A model generated the notes under the pieces. That model did no database searches. It saw only the letters and a list, made by a program, of their open reading frames with translations, and was not told the DNA's origin. Shown here one piece after another: positions 1-7,256 of a stretch of DNA of 26,739 nt (the stretch's first letter is position 1; every line of letters begins with the position of its first letter). The position numbers and the translations under genes were made by a program. Source of the stretch: JBJEXX01 sp051886215 (GTDB lineage: Bacteria > Bacillota_I > Bacilli_A > RF39 > UBA660); contig JBJEXX010000003.1 in the NCBI GenBank assembly GCA_051886215.1, positions 1-26,739 of the forward strand, written 5' to 3'.

Positions 1-9
1 TTAAATAAA

Positions 10-42
10 AATAGTATTAGTGAAATTCTCACCAACACTATT
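10..42. terminator. imperfect hairpin at left edge, possible terminator
   Basis: A 14-bp stem (10-23 with 29-42, two G-U pairs on the RNA) encloses the 5-nt loop 24-28. On the plus strand it is followed by TATAATAC, not a T-run. On the minus strand it runs into TTTTTATTTAA. No minus-strand gene lies immediately to its right, so its direction is unclear. It may be an accessory hairpin at the 3' end of a plus-strand gene outside the window. Confidence 0.35.
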
Positions 43-59
43 TATAATACAACCATTTT

Positions 60-86
60 AAAAGGAAGAATTACTTCCTTTTTTTT
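60..86 (+). terminator. intrinsic terminator of a gene left of the window
   Basis: A perfect 9-bp stem, AAAAGGAAG (60-68) with CTTCCTTTT (74-82), has loop AATTA and merges into a T-run at 79-86. It would end a plus-strand transcript entering from the left. The nfo promoter begins within 10 bases. Confidence 0.75.
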
Positions 87-94
87 ATGATGTT

Positions 95-103
95 TGATAT
101 ACT
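95..103 (+). promoter_or_regulatory. extended -10 promoter of nfo
   Basis: TGA followed by TATACT (98-103) is a near-consensus extended -10. No good -35 is present; the -35 position falls in the T-run of the preceding terminator. A start near 110 would leave a leader of about 12 nt carrying GGTGAT (110-115). Confidence 0.55.
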
Positions 104-121
104 TTTTATGGTGATGTATAT

Positions 122-1006
122 ATGTTGATAATAGGATCTCATGTTTCTTTTAATAAAGATGAACAATTATTGGGAAGTTTAAAAGAGGCTTTAGGATATG
201 GTGCTAATACTTTTATGTTTTATACTGGTGCGCCTCAAAATACTAGAAGATATTCAATTAATGATGGATTAACCCTTGAAGCTCTTAATTTAATGAAAGA
301 TAATAATATTGATTATTCTAAAGTGATTGTGCATGCTCCTTATATTATAAATTTAGCTAATAGTAGTGATTTATCTAAATATGATTTTGCGGTTAATTTT
401 TTAAAAGAAGAAGTTGAAAGATGTTCTTTATTAGGAATTAAATATCTAGTACTTCATCCTGGAAGTCATGTTGGATGTGGAGTAGAAAATGGTATTAATA
501 ATATAATTAATGGTTTAAATGATGTTTTAATGAACTCTTCTGTAACTATTTTACTTGAAACTATGGCTGGTAAGGGTACAGAAATTGGTAAAACTTTTGA
601 AGAATTAAAAGCTATTATTGATGGAGTAAAGTATAAAGATAAGATTGGTGTGTGCCTTGATACTTGTCATTTAAATGATGCTGGATATGATATATCTGAT
701 TTTAATAAAATTTTAGATGATTTTGATAAGATTATAGGTATTTCTTATATTAAATGCATTCATATAAATGATAGTAAAAATGAAATTAATACTCATAAAG
801 ATAGACACGAAAATATTGGATTTGGTACTATTGGTTTTGATAATTTAATTAATATTATTTATAATGATAAACTAAAAGATATTCCTAAAATATTAGAAAC
901 TCCTTATGTAGATAGAGAATATCCTCCATATAAATATGAAATAAAAATGATAAGAAATAAATGCTTTGATAAAGATTTAATTAATAAAATAAAACAACAA
1001 GTTTAA
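122..1006 (+). CDS. nfo: deoxyribonuclease IV (AP endonuclease Nfo)
   Basis: This 294-residue protein matches the usual length of endonuclease IV, which cleaves DNA 5' of abasic sites and at some oxidised bases during base excision repair. All nine metal-ligand positions known from the E. coli enzyme can be assigned by motif: H71 (HAPY), H112 (LHPGSH), E146 (LLETMAGKGTE), D180 and H183 (LDTCH), H214 (HINDS), D227 and H229 (HKDRHENIG) and E259 (ILETPY). The start ATG sits 6 nt after a GGTGAT ribosome-binding site. The gene is expressed from its own extended -10 promoter and converges on a small DUF2624-like gene. Their stop codons overlap inside one palindromic terminator. Nfo next to a DUF2624 gene recalls Bacillus yqfS-yqfT, although there the two genes are co-directional (from memory). 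Confidence 0.96.
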   Translation: MLIIGSHVSFNKDEQLLGSLKEALGYGANTFMFYTGAPQNTRRYSINDGLTLEALNLMKDNNIDYSKVIVHAPYIINLANSSDLSKYDFAVNFLKEEVERCSLLGIKYLVLHPGSHVGCGVENGINNIINGLNDVLMNSSVTILLETMAGKGTEIGKTFEELKAIIDGVKYKDKIGVCLDTCHLNDAGYDISDFNKILDDFDKIIGISYIKCIHINDSKNEINTHKDRHENIGFGTIGFDNLINIIYNDKLKDIPKILETPYVDREYPPYKYEIKMIRNKCFDKDLINKIKQQV

Positions 1007-1020
1007 ATTTTAAACTTGTT
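996..1020. terminator. shared bidirectional terminator, nfo / DUF2624-like gene
   Basis: A perfect 11-bp inverted repeat (996-1006 with 1010-1020, arms AACAAGTTTAA and TTAAACTTGTT) has a 3-nt loop. On plus it is followed by TTTTATATT, and on minus by TTTTATTTTAT. It contains the stop codons of both convergent genes: nfo at 1004-1006, and the minus gene read from 1005 to 1003. Confidence 0.8.
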
Positions 1021-1266
1021 TTTATATTCTAAAAATATATTTTTAATTTTTACATAATTCTTATTATTTAAATAGGGTTCTATTTTTTTAAATACTACAT
1101 CATAATTATTAGATAATAATAAATCTATATTATTGTTATTTTTTAAAGTATCATATAAAATATCTATTTCGCTATCAGATAAAATTATATTATTTTTTAA
1201 AGAATATTTTTTTATATCTTCTTTAGTTAAAATATTTAAATATTTTTTTATTAAGTTATTATACAT
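1003..1266 (-). CDS. small DUF2624-like protein (YqfT-like)
   Basis: This 87-residue, Lys/Asn/Ile-rich, probably all-helical cytoplasmic protein has no membrane segment. Its layout resembles DUF2624, the family of B. subtilis YqfT encoded beside nfo. It has a short N-terminal helix, then a LTKEDIKKYSLKNNI-type segment, a middle helix ending in LLLSNNYDVV and a C-terminal helix ending in IFLEYKNKF. The family call rests on recalled family shape plus synteny. Function is unknown even in the family. A GGTGAT ribosome-binding site lies 3 nt before the ATG on the minus strand, supporting a real gene. It converges on nfo with a 4-nt overlap and is divergent from the PBP gene across about 65 bp. Confidence 0.65.
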   Translation of the reverse strand: MYNNLIKKYLNILTKEDIKKYSLKNNIILSDSEIDILYDTLKNNNNIDLLLSNNYDVVFKKIEPYLNNKNYVKIKNIFLEYKNKFKI

Positions 1267-1305
1267 ATTATCACCAATTAATTTTATTAAATAATTTTAA
1301 AAATA

Positions 1306-1314
1306 TGATACAAA
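1306..1314 (+). promoter_or_regulatory. possible -10 for the PBP gene
   Basis: TGA followed by TACAAA (1309-1314) resembles the extended -10 elements used elsewhere in the window, but the hexamer is weaker. A start near 1321 would leave a leader of about 12 nt. The AT-rich gap 1267-1320 must also hold the divergent promoter of the minus-strand small gene, for which no clear hexamers can be picked. Confidence 0.35.
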
Positions 1315-1332
1315 ATAATATTGGTGAATAAT

Positions 1333-3369
1333 ATGAAGAAAAAAAGAGTAAATATTAATAATATTATTAGAAAAAGAATTTTATTTATATATTTTATAAG
1401 TGTTTTTGTTTTTGTGATTATTGGTATTACTCTTAGTAATATTATGGTTATAAAAAAATATAATTATTTAGAAAAATTAGCTAATAAAACTATAGTATCT
1501 TCTTCTTATTCTGCACCTCGTGGGAGAATTTATGATAGGAATTATAATTTGTTAGTAGATAATAAAGCTGTAAAAACTATATATTATAAACGTGAAAAAA
1601 ATACTACTGTAGAAGATATGATTAAGCTTAGTAATAAGTTAAGTAAAGTACTAGATTTGGATTATTCTAAAGTTACTGTTAGAATGTTAAAGGAGTATTA
1701 TTTAGAAAAAAATAAAAAAGATGTAGATAAATTAGTTACAGAAGAAGAATATAATAAAGTTTATGAGAGAAAACTTACTACTAATGATATATATAATTTA
1801 AAAATTAGTAGAATTACTGATGAAATGTTAAATAGTATGAGTATAGAAGATAAAAAAAGTTCTTATATTTTTTATCTAATGAATAAAGGTTATTCTTATG
1901 AAGAAAAAGTAATAAAAAAAGAAGTTAGTGATTTAGAATATGCTTATATTAGTGAGAACAGTGATAATTTGAAAGGGTTTAGTGTTGGACTTAGTTGGGA
2001 TAGAGAATATTTATATGGGGATACTTTTAAAGGTGTTTTAGGCACTTTTGGTTCCATACCTGAAGAAAAAATTGATGAGTATTTAAGTTTTGGATATGAA
2101 TTAAATGATATAGTAGGTACTAGCTATTTAGAACTAGAATATGAGGATATATTAAAAGGAGAAAAAGAAGTTTATAAAATAGATGAAAATAGTAATAAAA
2201 AAGTTGTAAAAAAAGCTAAAAGAGGTAATGATATAGTACTTAGTATAGATATTAACTTACAAAAAGAAGTGGAGAGAATAATAGATGAAGAAATAATTTA
2301 TACTAAAAAACAACCGAATACTAGATACTATAATAAAAGTTATGTTGTGTTACAGGATCCATCAAATGGAGAGATACTCGCAATGAGTGGTAGAAAAGCA
2401 ATTAATACGGGGAATGAATTAAAAATAGTTGATTATACTAGAGGAATACTTACAGAGCCTATGACAGTTGGTTCTGTTGTTAAGGGTGCGTCTATCTTAG
2501 TTGGTTATAATACTAAAGCAATTGATATAGGAACTACTTTTTATGATTCCTGTATTAAGATTAGATCGACCGCTAGAAAATGTAGTTGGAAAAATCTAGG
2601 TTTAATTAATGATATAAAAGCCTTAGCGTTAAGTTCTAACATATATCAATTTAAAACCGCTATGAAAGTCGCAGGATATGAATATAGTTATAATATGCCA
2701 TTTAAAGTAGGACCAGAAATTTTTGAAATGTATCGTAGTATGTATCATTCTTTTGGATTAGGAGTAAAGACAGAAATAGATTTACCCATTGAAAGTTTAG
2801 GATACCAAGGAAAAGATGATCAATCTGGTTTATTACTTGATTATGTAATGGGACAATATGAGACCTATACTCCTATACAATTATCTCAATATATTTCTAC
2901 TATTGCTAATAATGGAACTAGATATGCTCCTAGACTTTTAAAAGAAGTATATGCTAGTAGTGATGGCGTTAAATTAGGTAAAAAGCTTTATACGGTAGAG
3001 AAGAAAGAGTTAAATAAAGTTAATACAGAAGAAAAATATTTAAAAAGAGTTCAAGAAGGATTTTACGCAGTTATTAATGCCAGTTATGGTATTGGACACG
3101 AATATATAGATACTAAATATAATCCTGCAGGTAAAACCGGAACCAGTGAAAGCTTTTTAGATAATGATAACGATGGGGTTATTGATACCGAAACTATTTC
3201 GACTGCATTTATTGGTTACGCTCCATTTGATAATCCTAAAATAACTATTGCGGTAACTTCTCCTGATGTTTCATATATAAACTCATCTAGTGAGTATATG
3301 ACTTTAGTTACTAGAAGAATTTCTAGAAAAGTCACCGATAAGTATTTTGAAATGTATCCTATTGACTAG
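1333..3369 (+). CDS. class B penicillin-binding protein (PBP2/FtsI-type transpeptidase)
   Basis: This 678-residue transpeptidase cross-links peptidoglycan stem peptides outside the membrane. A short basic N-terminus precedes one membrane anchor (about residues 16-38). The dimerisation/pedestal domain begins at SAPRGRIYDRN, typical of class B PBPs. The transpeptidase domain carries all three active-site motifs: SxxK at S381-K384 (GSVVKG), SxN at S434-N436 (SSN) and KTG at 601-603 (GKTGTSES). No transglycosylase domain is seen. A longer in-frame TTG start at 1321 exists, but GGTGAA (1323-1328) lies inside that extension 4 nt before the ATG at 1333, so 1333 is preferred. Whether it serves elongation (MrdA-like) or division (FtsI/Pbp2B-like) cannot be decided, since no rodA, ftsW or dcw gene is adjacent. 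Confidence 0.93.
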   Translation: MKKKRVNINNIIRKRILFIYFISVFVFVIIGITLSNIMVIKKYNYLEKLANKTIVSSSYSAPRGRIYDRNYNLLVDNKAVKTIYYKREKNTTVEDMIKLSNKLSKVLDLDYSKVTVRMLKEYYLEKNKKDVDKLVTEEEYNKVYERKLTTNDIYNLKISRITDEMLNSMSIEDKKSSYIFYLMNKGYSYEEKVIKKEVSDLEYAYISENSDNLKGFSVGLSWDREYLYGDTFKGVLGTFGSIPEEKIDEYLSFGYELNDIVGTSYLELEYEDILKGEKEVYKIDENSNKKVVKKAKRGNDIVLSIDINLQKEVERIIDEEIIYTKKQPNTRYYNKSYVVLQDPSNGEILAMSGRKAINTGNELKIVDYTRGILTEPMTVGSVVKGASILVGYNTKAIDIGTTFYDSCIKIRSTARKCSWKNLGLINDIKALALSSNIYQFKTAMKVAGYEYSYNMPFKVGPEIFEMYRSMYHSFGLGVKTEIDLPIESLGYQGKDDQSGLLLDYVMGQYETYTPIQLSQYISTIANNGTRYAPRLLKEVYASSDGVKLGKKLYTVEKKELNKVNTEEKYLKRVQEGFYAVINASYGIGHEYIDTKYNPAGKTGTSESFLDNDNDGVIDTETISTAFIGYAPFDNPKITIAVTSPDVSYINSSSEYMTLVTRRISRKVTDKYFEMYPID

Positions 3370-3382
3370 AATACATTTTTTT
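3350..3382 (+). terminator. intrinsic terminator containing the PBP stop codon
   Basis: AAATGTAT (3350-3357) pairs with ATACATTT (3371-3378), followed by T's to 3382. The loop includes the PBP stop codon TAG (3367-3369) and can fold further through CTA/TAG. The next promoter overlaps it. Confidence 0.6.
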
Positions 3383-3390
3383 GTTATAAT
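3362..3390 (+). promoter_or_regulatory. promoter nested in the terminator (for 3415 gene)
   Basis: TTGACT (3362-3367), a 17-bp spacer and TATAAT (3385-3390) with an upstream TGT give a near-consensus sigma-A promoter. The -35 element lies in the terminator loop and ends on the first base of the PBP stop codon. The predicted leader is about 18 nt and contains GGGGG. Confidence 0.75.
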
Positions 3391-3414
3391 ATCACTACTT
3401 TTTGGGGGTATATT

Positions 3415-4035
3415 ATGAAAATAAATATTTATAAATTTTTTGAAGAATTAATAACAAAAACTAATAATCAGTATTGGTTTAGTAAAGATTTATTAAAGAT
3501 AGTTTTATATCTTCATGAAGAATCAATACTTAAAAATGTTTCTTTATCATCTAAATTGCCAACTTATGAATTTAATTATTTACAAAGTAACAATTCATTT
3601 GTTTTTACTACAGATTCATGTTTTTTACATATAGCTCCAGAGGATATAGAGTTATCAAATTTAAATGAAGATGGTAGTATCTTAGTATATCAGTATGGCG
3701 GAGCGGGACTGTATACTGATATACATAAATACCTTTTTGATAAAGAATATTTGGAATACAATAAATTTAGTGAAGATTCCTATAAAGATATTGATAAACT
3801 GATAGATTCTATAGATATTAACTTATTTATTCCGGAAATTAATTTAACATATAGACTATCACCTATTAATGGTTTATATACTATTTTCAAAGATAAAGAA
3901 GAAATAGTAACAGATAAATTAACAGCACCTGATAAAAATATTTTAAATTTGTTGATTGGAGCAGAAAATAAAATACAAAGTTTAGAAAATTCTAAAGTTA
4001 AACATTTGATAAAGGAGCCTAAAAATGAAAAGTAA
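3415..4035 (+). CDS. hypothetical protein (orphan, first of an overlapping pair)
   Basis: I do not recognise this 206-residue protein. It has no signal peptide or membrane helix, so it is probably cytoplasmic. It mixes helical and strand-like segments (for example FVFTTDSCFLHIAPEDIELS and GSILVYQYGGAGLYTDIHKYL) and ends in a basic tail. The ATG follows a G-rich ribosome-binding site (GGGGGT) downstream of a strong promoter nested in the PBP terminator. Its last 11 bases overlap the next gene, and the AAGGAG for that gene lies inside it, so the two are translationally linked and probably work together. Confidence 0.8.
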   Translation: MKINIYKFFEELITKTNNQYWFSKDLLKIVLYLHEESILKNVSLSSKLPTYEFNYLQSNNSFVFTTDSCFLHIAPEDIELSNLNEDGSILVYQYGGAGLYTDIHKYLFDKEYLEYNKFSEDSYKDIDKLIDSIDINLFIPEINLTYRLSPINGLYTIFKDKEEIVTDKLTAPDKNILNLLIGAENKIQSLENSKVKHLIKEPKNEK

Positions 4036-4693
4036 TTGTTTGAATTTTTTAAATGAACTTGAATGTGTAAAAAACAACAAAAGTTTATTAGAATCATTAT
4101 TTTATTTATTTGATACTAAGCAAGATATTTTAGGGTTTTCTTTAAATAATAAAATGAAACCTTATGAAGTAAAGAAAAATAAAAAAGATGAATTTGTATA
4201 TAAAGCTAATAATGGAACAATTTTAAAATTAAAAGATTTTAATGATGGTAGTTATAAGATTGATTATTTATATAAAGATCCTAATGATAATAGTACTAAT
4301 GTTATTAATTTCTTTAAACTTCGCGATTACAACTCAGTATATTATATTTATAGGCATAGAGTTCTAGATAAGGAATTATTGGAACATATAAGTATTATTG
4401 ATGATGATATTATAAATAAGTTTTCTTATGATTATGATAAAATTAATCATATGGAAGTTGACTTAACTAAAACAATGGATTTTTTACCAGATACAGATAA
4501 TATATATAAATTATTTCCAGGCTCTAATTCTTGTTTAAGTAAATGTAATGTCATATATCACCATGAGGACGAGTTTCATGTTTCATTACCTTTTAATTAT
4601 TGTATATTAGAAGTTTTTGAAAAAATTACTCCATTATTTGATCAAGAACTAACACCTTTATATGTAAGAACTAAAATGCTTAAACAAAATTAA
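4025..4693 (+). CDS. hypothetical protein (orphan, second of the pair)
   Basis: This 222-residue protein is unrecognised. It is acidic to neutral and soluble-looking, with alternating charged loops and short hydrophobic strands. Four Cys (near residues 5, 14, 170 and 174, plus one near 193) form no evident metal site, although CLSKC at about 170-174 could be one half. AAGGAG (4012-4017) inside the preceding gene lies 7 nt before the ATG, and the genes overlap by 11 nt. No T-run terminator follows. Instead there is a 33-codon open stretch in another frame (4684-4794) with coding-like composition, so the C-terminus of this protein may once have been longer. Confidence 0.78.
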   Translation: MKSNCLNFLNELECVKNNKSLLESLFYLFDTKQDILGFSLNNKMKPYEVKKNKKDEFVYKANNGTILKLKDFNDGSYKIDYLYKDPNDNSTNVINFFKLRDYNSVYYIYRHRVLDKELLEHISIIDDDIINKFSYDYDKINHMEVDLTKTMDFLPDTDNIYKLFPGSNSCLSKCNVIYHHEDEFHVSLPFNYCILEVFEKITPLFDQELTPLYVRTKMLKQN

Positions 4694-4794
4694 ATGTAAA
4701 AATCTATAGAAAAAGTAACATAAATTTTGAAAAACTTGATAATTTAATTACAAAGTTTAAAGAAAATAATTTAAAATATGTAAAAAGAAGATAA
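4684..4794 (+). pseudogene. possible coding relic downstream of the 4025 gene
   Basis: A frame open from the TAA at 4681 to the TAA at 4792 translates to a helical, charged peptide containing NINFEKLDNLITKFKENN. That composition looks like the C-terminal end of a protein rather than random AT-rich DNA. It has no ATG/GTG/TTG with a ribosome-binding site and overlaps the last codons of the 4025 gene in a different frame. It could be a 3' fragment cut off by a frameshift, or chance. Confidence 0.25.
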
Positions 4795-4810
4795 TATTTA
4801 TAAAAAACTT

Positions 4811-4838
4811 TTGATTTTTTTATATTATCTGATATAAT
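4811..4838 (+). promoter_or_regulatory. promoter of rpmG-efp
   Basis: TTGATT (4811-4816), a 16-bp spacer and TATAAT (4833-4838) with TGA just upstream form an extended -10 promoter. The predicted leader is about 20 nt and holds AAGGAGG at 4852-4858. The -35 lies between the arms of a 9-bp inverted repeat (4789-4797 with 4822-4830). Confidence 0.75.
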
Positions 4839-4864
4839 ACATATAGGTAACAAGGAGGGATATT

Positions 4865-5032
4865 ATGGCAAATAAAGGAAATAGACAAGGAAAAACTTTA
4901 CGTTGTTCAGTATGTAAGAGTGAAAATAAAAGAACTGAAAGAAATGTTAAAAACACTACAGATAAATTAAGTTTAAATATATTTTGCCCAAAATGTGGTA
5001 AACATACTTTACATACAGAAAAGAATAAATAA
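4865..5032 (+). CDS. rpmG: 50S ribosomal protein L33, zinc-ribbon form
   Basis: This short gene encodes 55 residues. The C-terminal stretch LNIFCPKCGKHTLHTEKNK matches the L33 signature of a pair of zinc-binding Cys, then KHTLH and a basic tail. Two CxxC knuckles (C14/C17 and C41/C44) mark the zinc-containing version. The N-terminus (MANKGNRQGK) is longer and more basic than in common L33 proteins, which usually start with about seven residues before the first Cys pair. AAGGAGG (4852-4858) lies 6 nt before the ATG. The gene has its own strong promoter and lies 13 nt before efp, with no terminator between, giving a translation-related two-gene unit. Confidence 0.88.
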   Translation: MANKGNRQGKTLRCSVCKSENKRTERNVKNTTDKLSLNIFCPKCGKHTLHTEKNK

Positions 5033-5045
5033 TTAGGAGGGCTAC

Positions 5046-5609
5046 ATGGAAAATATTAATGTTAATGATTTTAAGACAGGTGTTACTATAACTTTTGAAA
5101 ATAACATTTATTCTGTAATTGAATTTCAACATGTAAAACCAGGTAAGGGTACTGCATTTGTAAAAGCAAAGCTTAAAAATTTAAGAACTGGTGGTACTAT
5201 TGAACATACTTTTAATGCTGGTACTAAAGTTGACACTGCAAGAATAGAAAAGAAAGCAATGCAATATCTATATACAATGGGTGACACTTATTATTTCATG
5301 AATATGAATGATTATGATCAAATAGAACTAACTAAAGACCAAGTAGGAGAAAATTCAAAATTTTTAAAAGAAAATTTAGAAGTTTATATAACTTTTTACG
5401 AAGGTGAAATGTTAGGAATTGATTTACCGGATAAAGTAGAATTAGTTATTACTCATTCAGAACCAGGTGTAAAAGGAAATACTTCTACTAGCGCTATGAA
5501 AGATGCAACATTAGAAACTGGATATACAATAAAAGTTCCTTTATTTATTAATGAAGGAGAAACAATAATTGTATCTACAAAAGATGGAAAATATGTTTCA
5601 AGAGCATAG
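5046..5609 (+). CDS. efp: elongation factor P
   Basis: The 187 residues are the usual length for EF-P, which binds between the P and E sites of stalled ribosomes and stimulates peptide bond formation at polyproline. The N-terminal KOW-like domain carries the loop HVKPGKGTAF. Lys34 at its tip is the residue modified in many bacteria; no modification gene (epmA/epmB, ymfI) is visible here. Two OB-type domains follow, including ITHSEPGVKGNTSTSAMKDATLETGYTI-type sequence split over residues 135-162. AGGAGGG (5034-5040) is 5 nt before the ATG. It shares a transcript with rpmG and is followed at once by a compact terminator. Confidence 0.96.
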   Translation: MENINVNDFKTGVTITFENNIYSVIEFQHVKPGKGTAFVKAKLKNLRTGGTIEHTFNAGTKVDTARIEKKAMQYLYTMGDTYYFMNMNDYDQIELTKDQVGENSKFLKENLEVYITFYEGEMLGIDLPDKVELVITHSEPGVKGNTSTSAMKDATLETGYTIKVPLFINEGETIIVSTKDGKYVSRA

Positions 5610-5630
5610 TAATATGCTTTTTTTCTTTTA
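5603..5630 (+). terminator. intrinsic terminator at the end of efp
   Basis: AGCATA (5603-5608) and TATGCT (5613-5618) enclose GTAA and are followed by TTTTTTCTTTT. The stem contains the last codons and part of the stop of efp. The next gene's AGGAGG starts at about 5630 and no promoter fits between. Partial readthrough probably feeds the next gene, or its promoter lies within efp. Confidence 0.65.
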
Positions 5631-5642
5631 GGAGGTAAGAAT

Positions 5643-7223
5643 ATGAAGGGTCAAAAAGGTGGTAAAAGGGATCAACTGATTTCTAATAAATTTCGTGAAG
5701 ATAATAGAAAGACAGAAGAAGAAAGAATAAATGCAGCAATCAAAAAACTAAAAGATGAAAAAGAAAGTCTTTCTGAAAACGAAACAACAGATTTTATAGA
5801 AAATATAGATAATAGAGATTATGAAGAAAAGGAAAAATCTTTAGAAAACGAAGATGTTGTTGTTTCACCACTAACTGATAAAGATTATCAAAATGATGAG
5901 CTAGTTGAAGAAAAAGAAGAATTCAAATCAAATGAAGAAGAAAACAAGGAAGAAACTTCTAAAAGAAAACTAGAAGAAAAAGAAGAAAAAAAACAAGAAG
6001 AAATAGAACAAAATATAAAAATAGAAGAACAAGTTATAGAAGAAACTAAACAACAAGATCAAGAAGAAATAGAACAAATTACTGAAAATATTGAACAAGA
6101 AGAACTTGCAGAAAACGTTGAAATGGATCTTGATAAAAAGTTACAAGAAAAAGAAGCAATGGTTTTTTATGAATTAGAAAAAATGATAAAGCAAGATTAT
6201 TATGATATAAAAGATTTAGAATATAAAATAGATATTATATCAACTAAAGCAGAACAAGAAGTTTTAAAAGAAGAACTTGAAAAATTAAAAAAAGAGCTTG
6301 AAGAATTATTGAAAAAGTTTGAAATATTGAAAGATAAATATGATTATTTGGACATTACTAAAGATTTAATAGGTATTCATAAGTTGAATGATAATTATAT
6401 TGAAACGTTAATAGAAGATTATAAACAAAGCGTTTATGATGATACTGAAATAGAAAATTTGCTTAAAAAAATTGAAGAAACTAAGGATTATATTGGTGTA
6501 GTAGAGACTTTAATTATCACAGAAAATAAAAAAAATACATTAGAAGATAAAATTGATGACAAATGCGATGAATTAGATATACGAGATAAAGACTTTGCTG
6601 AACTTGAAGAAAAAAGTATAGAAGTAGAGAAAATAAATAAGGAAATTGAAAAATTTACTAAAGAAATAGAACAAATTAATAAAGATTTAGAGAGTAAAGT
6701 AAAGGAAACTATAAATATAACTCATAAGACTGAAAGATATACTAGATTAGTACCTAATATTAATAGAATGATTAATGCAACTATGATGCTTATGTCTGCT
6801 TCTGCTATGCCTCATAATTTAGTAGGTAATCTCTTAAGAGCATCTTTTGCAGCAGGAGCAATTAATAATATGGCTCATATACTTGAACCACAAGAAACAG
6901 TAAAACATTATAAAGAAGTAACCTATACTGATTATGATAAAGATATTTTAAATAATATGGATAATATTTATAATGTTAATATTATGATTGATGATGCATT
7001 AAAAAATATCTCTGATATTAGAAAAAATTTTGAACATGATTTTCAAGATTATGTCGGATTAGTTCCTGGTTATAAGGAACTTATAACTAATTTGGATACA
7101 ATTCAAGATACTTTAGAAGAACAACAGTATTATATAGAAAAATATGATAAACAAATAAAAGAACAATATAATTTAAACAAAGAAAAAATGTTAATAAAAG
7201 ATAAAGAATTAGAAACTAACTAA
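5643..7223 (+). CDS. large coiled-coil protein with an internal apolar segment, unknown function
   Basis: This 526-residue protein is not recognised. Residues about 15-150 are extremely rich in Glu and Lys with many Gln and look disordered. Residues about 160-370 have heptad-like Leu/Ile spacing and are probably long coiled coils. Residues about 373-410 (NRMINATMMLMSASAMPHN onward) form an apolar, Met/Ala-rich stretch ending at NNMAHIL, unlike the rest and possibly membrane-associated or a packed helical core. A further helical region follows to the end. There is no signal peptide. AGGAGG lies 7 nt before the ATG. The architecture suggests a structural or scaffold role, which is inference only. 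The next gene also encodes a long helical protein but has its own promoter. Confidence 0.82.
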   Translation: MKGQKGGKRDQLISNKFREDNRKTEEERINAAIKKLKDEKESLSENETTDFIENIDNRDYEEKEKSLENEDVVVSPLTDKDYQNDELVEEKEEFKSNEEENKEETSKRKLEEKEEKKQEEIEQNIKIEEQVIEETKQQDQEEIEQITENIEQEELAENVEMDLDKKLQEKEAMVFYELEKMIKQDYYDIKDLEYKIDIISTKAEQEVLKEELEKLKKELEELLKKFEILKDKYDYLDITKDLIGIHKLNDNYIETLIEDYKQSVYDDTEIENLLKKIEETKDYIGVVETLIITENKKNTLEDKIDDKCDELDIRDKDFAELEEKSIEVEKINKEIEKFTKEIEQINKDLESKVKETINITHKTERYTRLVPNINRMINATMMLMSASAMPHNLVGNLLRASFAAGAINNMAHILEPQETVKHYKEVTYTDYDKDILNNMDNIYNVNIMIDDALKNISDIRKNFEHDFQDYVGLVPGYKELITNLDTIQDTLEEQQYYIEKYDKQIKEQYNLNKEKMLIKDKELETN

Positions 7224-7239
7224 GTTCTTTATTTTTTTT
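7203..7239 (+). terminator. intrinsic terminator containing the stop codon of the 5643 gene
   Basis: AAAGAATTAG (7203-7212) pairs with CTAAGTTCTTT (7220-7230) with one bulged base, followed by eight T's at 7232-7239. The stop codon TAA (7221-7223) is in the 3' arm. Confidence 0.7.
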
Positions 7240-7247
7240 AATTTATG

Positions 7248-7256
7248 TGTTATAAT
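7248..7256 (+). promoter_or_regulatory. extended -10 promoter of the 7283 gene
   Basis: TGT followed by TATAAT (7251-7256) begins 8 bases after the terminator T-run. No convincing -35 is seen. A transcript start near 7263 makes the TTG at 7265 an unlikely start codon and supports the ATG at 7283. Confidence 0.65.

Noticed and set aside
1321..1332. TTG start 12 bases upstream for the PBP
   Set aside because: The GGTGAA ribosome-binding site overlaps these codons, so the ATG at 1333 is the better start.
3780..4097. Antisense open frame across the orphan gene pair
   Set aside because: No ribosome-binding site, and it lies opposite coding sequence; chance in AT-rich DNA.
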